From JAHIKV01 sp965195225 (lineage in GTDB: Bacteria > Planctomycetota > Planctomycetia > Pirellulales > Thermoguttaceae): DNA of 64,000 bases. The stretch covers positions 1 through 64,000 of the forward strand of contig CBDAFL010000060.1 of the NCBI GenBank assembly GCA_965195225.1, given 5' to 3'. Both the position numbers and the translations under genes were made by a program. Numbering within the stretch: the first letter of the stretch is position 1; the number at the start of each line of letters is the position of its first letter. Positions 24,335 through 32,954 of the stretch are shown here, one piece after another. Below the pieces are notes generated by a model. That model saw only the letters and a list, made by a program, of their open reading frames with translations, made no database searches and had not been told where the DNA came from.

Positions 24335-25285
24335 CTAGCGGGCAACGGAAGGGGGCATTGTTCGCACGTCCAACTCTTGCCGGCGGCCTCCACGGCCGTC
24401 GAGCGTGTCGTGGTCGGCCAGATATCGCTTCAAGCGGGCAACTTTTTCCTCGACCGTCAACTCGCCGATTGCGCCTGCGCCTGGGGCATATCCCCAAAGG
24501 ATACGCGTCCCGCCGCTGGTGACGATCGCGAAAAACGGTTCGACCGAGCGGCGCAGCGCTTTTCGGCGATTTGGGTCGCCTCCTGTAACTCCTCCCACGA
24601 CCGCAACGGCCGGATCGGCAGCCAGTGGGACGATCCGTTGCAGTCTCATCGCCTCCCAGGCAGGCCCCAGCGCAGCGGCGATCTCCGCCCCGCCGATTAC
24701 CTTGGCGTCCGGCCAACGGTTGCCCGGCGGCATGATCGGCATTCGCTCGACGCCGGTTAGTCGCAGGTAACGGGCCGCCTCGCTAGGCGAAAAATCGTGG
24801 CCGGGCAACAAAAACCCTTCCACGTCCACCGGAAACAATCCGCCCGGAACCTCGACCATGCACACCGGCCGGCGATATTTCAACTCCACTTGGACCGAGG
24901 CCGGATGATATTTTCTGACGGGGACGGCCTTCGCCACCCACGGATGCCGAGCAAAAGCCCGGGCGATCCGCTCGGCCAGATCGTCGTCCATGATCGACAA
25001 GGGACCGTCGAGCGTCGGATCGCGGAACACCTCCCCACGGAGATCGCTGTGAATCCAATCGGGCAACGGCGTGATCTCGACCTGTTGCGGGTCGAGCCGA
25101 TACTCCGGCGAACCGAGTATCCGGTCCCTGAGCTTCACCCACGCCAAGCAGGCGCCGCCAACAAGCACCGCGACCAGCAGTGCCACGATCAGCGCCAGTC
25201 GGCCCGGCCCAAACAACCAGGACCATAGCCTCTGCGACCATGACGGGGCAACAGTCCTTGTTTTTCGCTTCTTGGCGGCGCTCAT
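24335..25285 (-). CDS. FtsQ-like membrane protein
   Basis: A 316-aa protein with a short basic N-terminus, one membrane segment (RLALIVALLVAVLVGGACLAW), then a POTRA-like domain (about residues 65-150: DLAERIARAFARHPWVAKAV, PASVQVELKYRRPVCMVEV) and a beta-rich tail (AVAVVGGVTGGDPNRRKAL). This is how planctomycete FtsQ/DivIB-like proteins look, although planctomycetes lack FtsZ. It has no mur or fts neighbours. An alternative start further upstream exists. It ends 10 bp before the IlvC homologue. Confidence 0.72.
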   Translation of the reverse strand: MSAAKKRKTRTVAPSWSQRLWSWLFGPGRLALIVALLVAVLVGGACLAWVKLRDRILGSPEYRLDPQQVEITPLPDWIHSDLRGEVFRDPTLDGPLSIMDDDLAERIARAFARHPWVAKAVPVRKYHPASVQVELKYRRPVCMVEVPGGLFPVDVEGFLLPGHDFSPSEAARYLRLTGVERMPIMPPGNRWPDAKVIGGAEIAAALGPAWEAMRLQRIVPLAADPAVAVVGGVTGGDPNRRKALRRSVEPFFAIVTSGGTRILWGYAPGAGAIGELTVEEKVARLKRYLADHDTLDGRGGRRQELDVRTMPPSVAR

Positions 25286-25295
25286 CGGTTGCTCA

Positions 25296-25493
25296 TAACC
25301 TGAGTTTTGGATCACAACAAGTGCAATAAATAGCCGGCGGTTAACAACCGCCGGTGAGACGCGGGACAGCAATGTGTTTTGCCAATTTAACGCAGATCTC
25401 CTACGTTAAACCATCTCCCCCGCTGTTTGCCTCTTTTCCGGCGGTTGTTAACCGCTGGCTATTGTCAAAAAAGCCTATCCAAAACTCAGGTTA
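25296..25493. mobile_element. MITE-like element with nested inverted repeats
   Basis: A 17-bp terminal inverted repeat (TAACCTGAGTTTTGGAT at 25296-25312, complement at 25477-25493) encloses a 26-bp inverted repeat (around 25327-25352 and 25439-25464). Inside that is a CCGGCGGTT-AAC-AACCGCCGG palindrome. The element is about 200 bp and non-coding and lies between divergent genes. Confidence 0.75.
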
Positions 25494-25519
25494 ATAGGAA
25501 GAGGGGAGACTTTCCGGAT

Positions 25520-25612
25520 AACCCCTAACATCCCCCGGACGGGTGCCAACAACCAGCAACACCCCAGCGGCTTTGTCCGCCACACTACGGGGGTTGTTGG
25601 CCCCCGGCTATT
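25520..25612. repeat. Inverted repeat next to the MITE-like element
   Basis: GGTGCCAACAACC near 25535 pairs with GGGTTGTTGGCCCCC near 25588. It belongs to the same 443-bp non-coding gap between the FtsQ-like gene and the lipoprotein gene. Confidence 0.5.
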
Positions 25613-25728
25613 TGCCATCGACGCCATTGTCTCGAACTCAGGTCTTGACGCACTGAGAATCGGCCGTTATTTTGTGCGGCCCAACTTTAACGACGTAGGT
25701 CCACTTTTCTCGTCTTCCGGCGCGTCTT

Positions 25729-26595
25729 ATGCCATCTGTCCGGCGACAAATCGTGCTGCTGCTGGCAATATCGGCCATCGCCGGCTGCAACGGCCCTGCC
25801 TTGCACAAGGGGAAATCCCCGCTCGCGCCGGCCCGGATGTCGTCGGACAGTATCGTGCTGGAGATGTTTTTCGTCCGCTTCCCGTTTGGCGATCCGACGG
25901 TCAATGACAAGCTCTGGGAAGAGATCGACGAGCAGCATTTCGCCCCCGACTTGCGCGAGCGGCTGGCGCGGAACGGCTTCCGCGTTGGGCTGATCGAGGG
26001 GCATATCCCCGTCGAATTGTCAGAATTGCTCGAACTGAGCGACCAACCGCCCACCAACGACGAGGGAGATGGAGCAAAGGTCGAAGAATTCAGCGACCAG
26101 CCGCGAGTCGTCCACCGCCGTCTCCAGATTCGACCCGGACGGCGGGGCGAGATCATCGCCTCGGGCGTGTACGACCAATTGCCGGTATTGTTGTGCGACT
26201 CGGGCCGGCTTTCCGGGCAGACCTACAACCGGGCGCAAGGCATATTCGAGGTCAAAACGTATCCGCGGCCAGACGGTCGCGTGCGGCTGGAGCTTGTGCC
26301 CGAATTGCATCACGATCAATCGCGGCAGCGCTGGGTTGGCGACCGGGGTATGATTCGTCTCGAGGCCAGCCGGCCCAAGCAGGTGTACGACGAGATGACG
26401 ATGTCGGCCAAGCTTACCCCCGGCGCGATGCTGGTTCTCGGCAGCCTGTCGAACCGCCCCGGGAGCCTCGGCCATCACTTCTTCACCGAAGACGACGGAC
26501 GGCTCGAGCAGAAGTTGTTGATCGTCCGTCTCTCGCAGACGCAGCAGGACGGCTTGTTCAATCCGCCAGAACCGTTGGAGCTAGACGTGCAATGA
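25729..26595 (+). CDS. Lipoprotein of unknown function
   Basis: A 288-aa protein with a signal peptide and lipobox (IVLLLAISAIAGC, residues 8-20), so the mature part is anchored by lipid at Cys20. The body is mixed alpha/beta (LEMFFVRFPFGDPTVNDKLW, VYDEMTMSAKLTPGAMLVLG). A phrase such as LLIVRLSQTQQDGLFN near the end is typical of planctomycete hypothetical proteins. No enzymatic motif is seen. A purine/pyrimidine heptamer element begins right after the stop. Confidence 0.7.
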   Translation: MPSVRRQIVLLLAISAIAGCNGPALHKGKSPLAPARMSSDSIVLEMFFVRFPFGDPTVNDKLWEEIDEQHFAPDLRERLARNGFRVGLIEGHIPVELSELLELSDQPPTNDEGDGAKVEEFSDQPRVVHRRLQIRPGRRGEIIASGVYDQLPVLLCDSGRLSGQTYNRAQGIFEVKTYPRPDGRVRLELVPELHHDQSRQRWVGDRGMIRLEASRPKQVYDEMTMSAKLTPGAMLVLGSLSNRPGSLGHHFFTEDDGRLEQKLLIVRLSQTQQDGLFNPPEPLELDVQ

Positions 26596-26596
26596 C

Positions 26597-26814
26597 AGAG
26601 AAGAGAGGGGAGAAGAGTGAAGAGTGAGGAGAGAAGAGAGAGAAGAGAAGGGATTGTAGAGCTTTGTCATTAATCATTAATGGTCATTGGTCTATGCAGA
26701 TTGGCCATTGCACACGATTGGTCGGCAATGGAAAATGACCAATGACAAATGGTCTCCCCTCTCTCCTCTCTTTTCTCTCCTCTCTCTTCCCTCTTCCCTC
26801 CCCCCCCTCTCTTC
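26597..26814. repeat. Inverted-arm heptamer element (purine/pyrimidine)
   Basis: A purine-rich arm of GAGAAGA-type units (26597-26651) and a pyrimidine-rich inverted arm (26753-26814) flank a middle that is itself inverted (ATGGTCATTGGTC and GACCAATGACAAATGG). The element starts just after the lipoprotein stop and ends 6 bp before the stop codon of the aldolase gene, exactly filling the gap. Confidence 0.8.
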
Positions 26815-26820
26815 ATTTAA

Positions 26821-27798
26821 TCATTTCAGCGTCTTGCGGACCGATTCCAACTGCCCCGCCGAGCCGAACATCTCGTTCTTATGGACGATGTAGTCGGCAT
26901 AAGCGGCCATGAAGATTTTTCCCGGCGGGCGGAGGTCGAAATTGGCCGGATCGTCGCGGAACAACTCGCGGTGAATGGCGCACCAGACGAGCCGCCCGTC
27001 GGTGTCGATGTTGATCTTGCAGACACCCAGCTTTGCGGCCGGCAGGTATTGGTCTTCGGACACTCCGCTGGCGCTTTTCATCTTGCCGCCCGCGTTGTTG
27101 ATCCGCTCGACCCACTCCTGGGGTACGCTGCTGCTGCCGTGCATCACCAGGGGATACTTTTCCGACAGCACCTCATGGATTTTTTCGAGTACATCGAAGT
27201 GCAGCCCTTGCTTGCCGGCGAACTTGTACGCCCCGTGCGAGGTGCCGATGGCCACGGCCAGCGAATCGCAGCCGCTACGCTCGACGAACTCGGCAGCCTG
27301 ATCGGGGTCGGTGAGACTAACGGATCCGACAATATCCTCCTCGACGCCGCCGAGTTGGCCCAATTCGGCCTCGACCACGATCCCCTTCGCGTGGGCGCGA
27401 TCGACGACCCGGCGGGTGATCTCGATGTTCTTGGCGAATTCCTCGCCCGAGGCGTCGATCATAACCGAGCTATAGAACCCGCTCTCGATGCAGTCGTAGC
27501 AGGCCTCTTCGGTGCCGTGATCGAGATGGACGGCCAGTATCGACTCGGGAAAAATCTCGTCGGCCGTGCGGATCATAGCCTCCAGAAACCGTTTGTCGGT
27601 GTAGCCCCTTGCCCCGCGGGAGATTTGCAGGATAAACGGGGCACTTGTGGCCGGATCGACCGGATCGTCGTTCGATTTCGACTTGCCCAGATTACCCCGG
27701 AACAGGCCCACGGTCTGTTCGAGGTTATTGATGTTGTACGCCCCCACGGCGTATTTTCCGTACGCATGGGCGAACAATTGCTTCGTAGTCACGATCAT
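26821..27798 (-). CDS. fba: Class II fructose-bisphosphate aldolase
   Basis: A 325-aa protein. The zinc ligands are visible in AVHLDHGTEEAC and in MHGSSSVPQEWV. KGIVVEAELGQLGG marks the active-site Glu, and SLAVAIGTSHGAYKF follows. It cleaves fructose 1,6-bisphosphate to triose phosphates in glycolysis and works in reverse in gluconeogenesis. ATG 27798 follows GGAGATAAC, a strong site. The gap to its upstream neighbour holds an inverted repeat. Confidence 0.95.
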   Translation of the reverse strand: MIVTTKQLFAHAYGKYAVGAYNINNLEQTVGLFRGNLGKSKSNDDPVDPATSAPFILQISRGARGYTDKRFLEAMIRTADEIFPESILAVHLDHGTEEACYDCIESGFYSSVMIDASGEEFAKNIEITRRVVDRAHAKGIVVEAELGQLGGVEEDIVGSVSLTDPDQAAEFVERSGCDSLAVAIGTSHGAYKFAGKQGLHFDVLEKIHEVLSEKYPLVMHGSSSVPQEWVERINNAGGKMKSASGVSEDQYLPAAKLGVCKINIDTDGRLVWCAIHRELFRDDPANFDLRPPGKIFMAAYADYIVHKNEMFGSAGQLESVRKTLK

Positions 27799-27918
27799 TT
27801 TGTTATCTCCTTACGGGAGTTCATTATCGGCATACAGATGCGACAATTCTACGGAAAGCATACCGTATCGGCCAGGGGGAAGGCAGACTGGAGGATTTCC
27901 GCATAAGCATCGCATCAT

Positions 27919-27990
27919 TAAACGCCCCACGACTGCGGTCGTGAGGGGAACTTTTTCCCACCCCCACCGGTCGCAGCCGGCGGGCGTTTA
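27919..27990. repeat. Inverted repeat TAAACGCCC...GGGCGTTTA
   Basis: The left arm carries TAAACGCCCCACGACTGCGG and the right arm ends GGGCGTTTA; the two pair imperfectly. The left arm matches 31590-31618 inside the giant LptC/LptA-like gene. The rest of the 382-bp gap has no gene. Confidence 0.7.
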
Positions 27991-28180
27991 CCGGTATGCT
28001 TCCGCGCCGGCTATTCGACCTTTGTGTACAAGATGAAACCGCAATGCTGGCAATTACCCCGCAGAAGTAGGGGGGGTGTCTTGTCGCCATGTTTACATTG
28101 CTCCATATCGCTCGAAAAGGTACAATCCCGCAGTTTGTCTGATCTCTCAAAATCACTTCTGGTCAAGGATTGACAAGTTG

Positions 28181-29281
28181 ATGAGCACGGAAGCCGCTAC
28201 GGCCGCCGACGCACGAAGCCCCTTCGAGCAACTCCGTTTCGCCAGGGGGGTGATCCTGGCCGAGAGCCAAGCTCTGGCACGAGTAGCCGACCGGCTGGAC
28301 GGCGAGTTCTGCCGGGCCGTGCAATTGTTGATCGAGTGTCGGGGCAACGTGATTGTGTCCGGGATCGGCAAGGCGGGGCTGGTGGGCCAGAAGATCATGG
28401 CCACGCTCGCCTCGACCGGCACGCCCAGCCATTGTCTCCACCCGGCCGAGGCGATGCACGGCGACCTGGGCCGCGTCCGGCCGAACGACGTGGCACTGGT
28501 CCTCTCGCTCAGCGGCGAGACCGACGAGGTCGTCCGACTGCTGCCCTCGCTGGCCGAGATCGGTGTGCCGGTGGTGGCCATCACCGGCGACGCGGAGAGT
28601 ACGCTCGGGCGGGCCGCCGCCGCCGCGATCGAACTTGGACCGATGGAAGAGGCCTGCGCGTTGCGTCTGGCACCCAGCACCAGCACCACGGCGATGTTGG
28701 CCGTCGGCGACGCCCTGGCGCTGCTGGTCAGCCGGTTGCGACAATTCAGCCGCGAGGATTTCGCCCGCTTCCACCCGGCCGGCAACCTCGGCTACCAACT
28801 GAGCAAGGTGGACCAGCACATGCGCCCGTTGGGGCAGTGCCGCGTGGCCGCGAACGAGCAGACGGTACGCGAGGTGTTGATCGGCGCGAGCGTGCCGGGC
28901 AGACGCAGCGGGGCGACGATGATGGTCGATACGGAAGGAAAGCTCACAGGAATTTTCACCGACAGCGATTTGGCTCGGCTCTTCGAGCGCCGCCGCGACC
29001 GGGACTTGGATCGCCCCATCGGACAGGTGATGACCAGAGACCCGTTGCGGGTCGAGTCCGGCTCGCCGATGGTCGACGCCGTGGCATTGATGGCAGGCCG
29101 TAAAATCAGCGAGCTGCCGGTGGTCGACGCCCACGGCCGGCCGTTGGGATTGCTCGACATTACCGACGTGGTGGCGCTGTTGCCGAAGGAATCGGCGCAG
29201 GACGGGCCAGCCCCGGTTTCCAAGGGAAAATCGGCCGCCTGGCGCGTGGTGGGTGAACCGGAAGAAGGACGTCGTGCGTAA
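28181..29281 (+). CDS. kdsD: D-arabinose 5-phosphate isomerase (KpsF/GutQ family)
   Basis: A 366-aa protein with an N-terminal SIS domain (NVIVSGIGKAGLVGQKIM, LSLSGETDEVVRLLP, LAPSTSTTAMLAVGDALA) and two C-terminal CBS domains (about residues 235-350, SDLARLFERRRDRD and ISELPVVDAHGRPLGLL). It converts ribulose 5-phosphate to arabinose 5-phosphate, the first step of Kdo synthesis. ATG 28181 was chosen because upstream frame is non-conserved. The KdsC gene lies 138 bp downstream and the LPS-transport-like gene after that, so this is a Kdo and outer-membrane unit. Confidence 0.93.
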   Translation: MSTEAATAADARSPFEQLRFARGVILAESQALARVADRLDGEFCRAVQLLIECRGNVIVSGIGKAGLVGQKIMATLASTGTPSHCLHPAEAMHGDLGRVRPNDVALVLSLSGETDEVVRLLPSLAEIGVPVVAITGDAESTLGRAAAAAIELGPMEEACALRLAPSTSTTAMLAVGDALALLVSRLRQFSREDFARFHPAGNLGYQLSKVDQHMRPLGQCRVAANEQTVREVLIGASVPGRRSGATMMVDTEGKLTGIFTDSDLARLFERRRDRDLDRPIGQVMTRDPLRVESGSPMVDAVALMAGRKISELPVVDAHGRPLGLLDITDVVALLPKESAQDGPAPVSKGKSAAWRVVGEPEEGRRA

Positions 29282-29301
29282 TACCGAATACAACGCCGCG
29301 T

Positions 29302-29362
29302 GGGTGGCACGGGCCTCTTGCCCGTGTTCCCGGCCAGCACTGGCGAGACGCCAGTGCCACCC
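29302..29362. repeat. Inverted repeat GGGTGGCA...TGCCACCC
   Basis: The ends GGGTGGCAC and GTGCCACCC are complements and enclose two palindromes (CACGGGCCTCTTGCCCGTG, GCACTGGCGAGACGCCAGTG). It is followed directly by a 7-bp array at 29363. Confidence 0.8.
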
Positions 29363-29409
29363 CTGAACCCCGAATCCCCGAACCCCCGAACCCCGAATCC
29401 CCGAACCCT
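29363..29409. repeat. Heptamer array (CCGAAYC)
   Basis: About six units of CCGAACC or CCGAATC with occasional extra C fill the space up to 11 bases before ATG 29420. Confidence 0.75.
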
Positions 29410-29419
29410 CGCCCTGCCC

Positions 29420-29938
29420 ATGACACTCGACCAACGCTGCCGAGCCATAAAACTGATCCTTTCCGACGTCGACGGCGTACTGACCGACGGCGGCATCGTG
29501 CTGAACAATCAGGGGATCGAGATCAAACGGTTCCACGTTCGCGACGGAATGGGCATCCGGCTGTGGCAGAAGGCGGGCTACCGCTTCGGACTGATAACGC
29601 ACCGCAGCTCGCAGATCGTGAAGACGCGCGTGGCGGAACTGGGGATCGAAATCCTCCGCCAGGGGACCGACGACAAGCTGGCGGCGATGCGAGATATCCT
29701 CGACCAAATGCGGCTCGAGCCGGCGCAGGTCTGCTACATCGGCGACGACCTGCCCGACCTGGCGGCGGTCCGTGCGGCCGGTCTCGGCATCGCGGTGGCC
29801 GACGCCTGCGAGGAGCTGCGCCATGAGGCGGATTACGTCGCCGCGCTCGGCGGCGGCGCGGGCGCGGTCCGCGAAGTCGTGGAAATGATCCTCAAGGCTC
29901 AAGCACGGTGGGAAGATTTGATTCAAGTGTATCGTTGA
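29420..29938 (+). CDS. kdsC: Kdo 8-phosphate phosphatase (KdsC, HAD family)
   Basis: ATG 29420 gives a 172-aa protein of usual size. The HAD motifs are visible: ILSDVDGVLTDGGIVL (catalytic Asp), LITHRSSQIVKTRV (motif II Thr/Ser region), and CYIGDDLPDLAAVRAAG (motif III/IV). It removes phosphate from Kdo 8-phosphate and forms tetramers. The order kdsD-kdsC-LptC-like is that seen in LPS loci. The start follows a heptamer array that takes the place of a standard spacer. Confidence 0.94.
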   Translation: MTLDQRCRAIKLILSDVDGVLTDGGIVLNNQGIEIKRFHVRDGMGIRLWQKAGYRFGLITHRSSQIVKTRVAELGIEILRQGTDDKLAAMRDILDQMRLEPAQVCYIGDDLPDLAAVRAAGLGIAVADACEELRHEADYVAALGGGAGAVREVVEMILKAQARWEDLIQVYR

Positions 29939-29942
29939 AGAA

Positions 29943-30025
29943 AGGATGAAGGATGGAGGATGAAGGATGACAGCATCTTGATCTCCCCTTGACATTCATC
30001 CCTCATCCTTCATCCTTCATCCTTA
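29943..30025. repeat. Inverted-arm heptamer element (GGATGAA/TTCATCC)
   Basis: GGATGAA units (29943-29970) face TCATCCT units (29995-30025), an inverted arrangement between the kdsC stop and the next start at 30031. Confidence 0.88.
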
Positions 30026-30030
30026 TTCCC

Positions 30031-32949
30031 ATGTCCCGAACCAGCCGTATCGCCGGAAGTTTTGCGATCGTGATGATCGCCTACTGGGCGTACGCGCTGC
30101 TGGCGGTCCCTTGGATCGAGCCGACGGTCGATCGACGCCGACAGGAGAAAATCAGCCAAGATGAACGTGATAGGGCAAGTCAGCTCCCCGACGTACAGTT
30201 GGGCTGGATCCGACCTCTATTTCCTCCAGGCGGCATGGAGGCATTGGGGCTGAAGAAGCCGGTAATTATCGAGAGCAACCGCGCCAAGCTGCTCTTCCAA
30301 ACTTACGAAAACCAGAGCGACGGCAGCGTCGTGCTTCGCCCCTGCGCAATCGTCTTCGCCTACGAAGGCCCGGCCGAGGACGAGGCCCAACGCCGCCGAC
30401 AAGCGGTGATTCTCGAGGCCCCCGGTGGCGCCCGGTTGCAGTTCGACCCGCCGCTAGACATCAGTCGGGCAAAAATCGGCCGGCTGGTGCGGGGGCAACT
30501 CGACGGGCAAGTCACCATCCGCAGCGATTGGAAACAGCCCGGTCCGGAGGACGACCTGCTGATCGTTACCCGCGACATCCAACTCACCGAACAGACGATC
30601 TCCACGCCGCACCCGGTTGAGTTCCGCTGGGGGCCTCATTTCGGCCGCGGCCAAGAGATGGTCATGGAACTGTTGGCCGGCGAACCCCGGCCCGGCATGG
30701 AAGCGACGGGCGCCAACATCGCCGGAATCGAGTCGTTCGAGCTGCGTCGAATTGAACGGTTGCACCTCGACCTGGGGCAGCCGGCCGCCAACATGCCCGT
30801 GGAAATTCAATGTCGCGGGCCGTTCCGCTTCGACGTGCTTCGCCGCGTGGCCACATTCAGCGAGCGGGTGGACGTTTTGAAGTTGAACCCCGGCGGCCCG
30901 GCCGATCAGATCGCCTGCGATTTGCTCTCGTTGTATTTCGCCGAGCGAAAGCCGCAAGAGGGCGACACTACCGCAAAAGCCGAGCCGGGTTCGCTCGATC
31001 TGGTTGCCGAGCGGCTCGAATGTCGCGGCAATCCGGTGGTGGTCACCGCGCCCAGCCGGAAGCTCAACGCACGCGCTCCCCGTATTGAATACAACCTGCT
31101 GACCGAAGCCATCGTGCTCGACGGCAGTCGAGAAGTATTCCTGCAACAGGGGCCGAACGAAATCCATGCCCAAAGCCTGTACTATCAGGCGGCAAAACAG
31201 GGCGGCCTGGGCCGGGTCGTGGCGCAGGGGCCGGGGTGGCTGCGCGGACGGCTCGACGAAGCGTCCGATCGGCAGTTGGAGGCCGTTTGGAAGAACCGCT
31301 TGCAGGTCTACCCCCATCGGCAAAAGCAAGTCATCTCGCTCGACGGCGGGGCGGAATTGAAGTATCAAGGCGTGGGCCAGCTACAGGCGCGGGAGATTTT
31401 CTTCTGGCTTGCCGAATCGCCGCCGGTGGCCGGCGACAAACGGCCCCGTTTGCGCCCCGATCGGATGCTTGCCCGCGACGACGTCCGGTTCAACTCGCCT
31501 CGGCTCTCCGGCAAGGTGGATCAGTTGGAGGTGTGGTTTGAGGAGAGAGGGCGGGGCTCGTGGCTTGGGGCTCGGGATTCAGGAGTTGGCAAACGCCCCG
31601 CGACTGCGGTCGCGGGGGTGAATGGCGCCGGGGCGGCAGTTCAACTGCCACCCCAACACACTCTTTCAGAAAACTCCCGACAACGGTACGAGGTGGTCGG
31701 GCGGCTGTTGCAAGCCAACCTTTTGCTCGGTGGTCCGCAGCCCGTAATGTCGCACCTGTTGGTGGAAGACGGTGTTTGCGTCAGGGAAACCCAACCTTCT
31801 TCGCCGAACGAAAAACCGTTGCTGATCCGCGGCGACCGGCTGGAAGTAGGAAACGCCACCGAGCCGAACGCCACGGTGAAGATCACGGGTCGTCCGGCCC
31901 GCTTCGAGGGGCAAGGACTCGGGCTGACCGGCTCGAATATCAATCTCGATCGCGGCGCGAACCGGCTGTGGATCGACGGCACCGGGCAGATGGACTTGCC
32001 GCTGCCCGACAAAATGCCGAACCAAACGCCGGTCGACGGCGGCGTGCTGATGGTCAAGTGGCAGCGGCGAATGAACTTCGACGGCGGCACGGCCCTGTTC
32101 GAGGAATCGGTGGTGGCCTCCGGTCCGGCTCAACGGTTGGAAACTGAAAAGATGAAAGTGCAATTGCGGCGGAAGATCAGCTTTTCGGAGATGACCCCCC
32201 CCGAGCAGCCGCAAGTCGAGAAAATCCACTGCCCCGAAGAAGTAACGATTGTAAACCACTCGTTCGACAAGCAACGTCAACTCAGTTCGCGTGACCGGAT
32301 TGAGGTGATCGATCTGGCTGTCAACGTACAGAGCGGGGCACTCACGGCCGGCGGCCCGGGGTTGTTCAACAGCGTCAGCCGCGGCGCCGGGGGAATGCCG
32401 GGTAGGCCGGGTGTTCCCGCCGCTGATCCTTCATCCAAGAATCAACTACACTGCCTGACCGTGCGGTTCCAAGGCTCGATTTCCGGCAATCTGCTGCGAC
32501 GCCGACTGACGTTCCACAATCAGGTGCGGACGGCACGCGCGCCGGTCGCCGATTGGAACGCCAAGCTCACGCCCGACAATCCGGACGCGCTTGGCCCGGA
32601 CGGCATGACGCTTCGCTGCAACCGGCTCTCGGTAGTCGAAATGTCAACGCCGACCGGAAATCGGCGGTCGGTCGAATTGGAGGCGCTGGGGAACACCGTC
32701 GCCGAGGGGACGACGTTCACCGCCCGCGGCCACCGCATTACTTACGGCGAGGCCAAAGACCTGTTGGTCTTGGAGGGAGACGGCCGCGGCTACGCCGAAC
32801 TGTTTCGGCAACTGAAACTGGGTACGCCGCCATCCAGAGTCGCCGCGCGAAAAATCCTCTACTGGCCCAAGACCAAGCGGCTTGAGCTGATCGACGCCCA
32901 ATCGCTGGAAATCGGCCGATTCCCCGATGGGAACGGAGCGATGCAGTGA
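30031..32949 (+). CDS. Giant LptC/LptA (OstA-like) protein
   Basis: A 972-aa protein. Residues about 8-28 form an N-terminal membrane anchor (GSFAIVMIAYWAYALLAVPW), as in LptC, and the remainder is a long series of beta strands of OstA/LptA type (VITVRLELNGEL-like spacing; LDLVAERLECRGNPVVVT and EIFFWLAESPPVAGDKR in the middle). It would bridge the periplasm and carry LPS from the inner membrane, a role inferred from fold and the neighbouring Kdo genes. Residues about 508-549 derive from repeats inserted in frame (31590-31656), which interrupts the strand pattern. The gene overlaps nothing downstream, but a heptamer element begins at the stop. Confidence 0.75.
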   Translation: MSRTSRIAGSFAIVMIAYWAYALLAVPWIEPTVDRRRQEKISQDERDRASQLPDVQLGWIRPLFPPGGMEALGLKKPVIIESNRAKLLFQTYENQSDGSVVLRPCAIVFAYEGPAEDEAQRRRQAVILEAPGGARLQFDPPLDISRAKIGRLVRGQLDGQVTIRSDWKQPGPEDDLLIVTRDIQLTEQTISTPHPVEFRWGPHFGRGQEMVMELLAGEPRPGMEATGANIAGIESFELRRIERLHLDLGQPAANMPVEIQCRGPFRFDVLRRVATFSERVDVLKLNPGGPADQIACDLLSLYFAERKPQEGDTTAKAEPGSLDLVAERLECRGNPVVVTAPSRKLNARAPRIEYNLLTEAIVLDGSREVFLQQGPNEIHAQSLYYQAAKQGGLGRVVAQGPGWLRGRLDEASDRQLEAVWKNRLQVYPHRQKQVISLDGGAELKYQGVGQLQAREIFFWLAESPPVAGDKRPRLRPDRMLARDDVRFNSPRLSGKVDQLEVWFEERGRGSWLGARDSGVGKRPATAVAGVNGAGAAVQLPPQHTLSENSRQRYEVVGRLLQANLLLGGPQPVMSHLLVEDGVCVRETQPSSPNEKPLLIRGDRLEVGNATEPNATVKITGRPARFEGQGLGLTGSNINLDRGANRLWIDGTGQMDLPLPDKMPNQTPVDGGVLMVKWQRRMNFDGGTALFEESVVASGPAQRLETEKMKVQLRRKISFSEMTPPEQPQVEKIHCPEEVTIVNHSFDKQRQLSSRDRIEVIDLAVNVQSGALTAGGPGLFNSVSRGAGGMPGRPGVPAADPSSKNQLHCLTVRFQGSISGNLLRRRLTFHNQVRTARAPVADWNAKLTPDNPDALGPDGMTLRCNRLSVVEMSTPTGNRRSVELEALGNTVAEGTTFTARGHRITYGEAKDLLVLEGDGRGYAELFRQLKLGTPPSRVAARKILYWPKTKRLELIDAQSLEIGRFPDGNGAMQ
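31590..31656. repeat. Two palindromic repeats inside the giant gene
   Basis: CCGCGACTGCGGTCGCGGG (about 31597-31615) is related to 27919-27948, and GGGGCGGCAGTTCAACTGCC (31631 on) is related to 3978-4008. They sit back to back and stay in frame, encoding a low-complexity stretch. Confidence 0.85.
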
Positions 32950-32954
32950 GTTGG

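Noticed and set aside
28163..29995. A 610-aa open frame on the minus strand
   Set aside because: It is an antisense shadow of kdsD and kdsC, both of which have well-known catalytic motifs.
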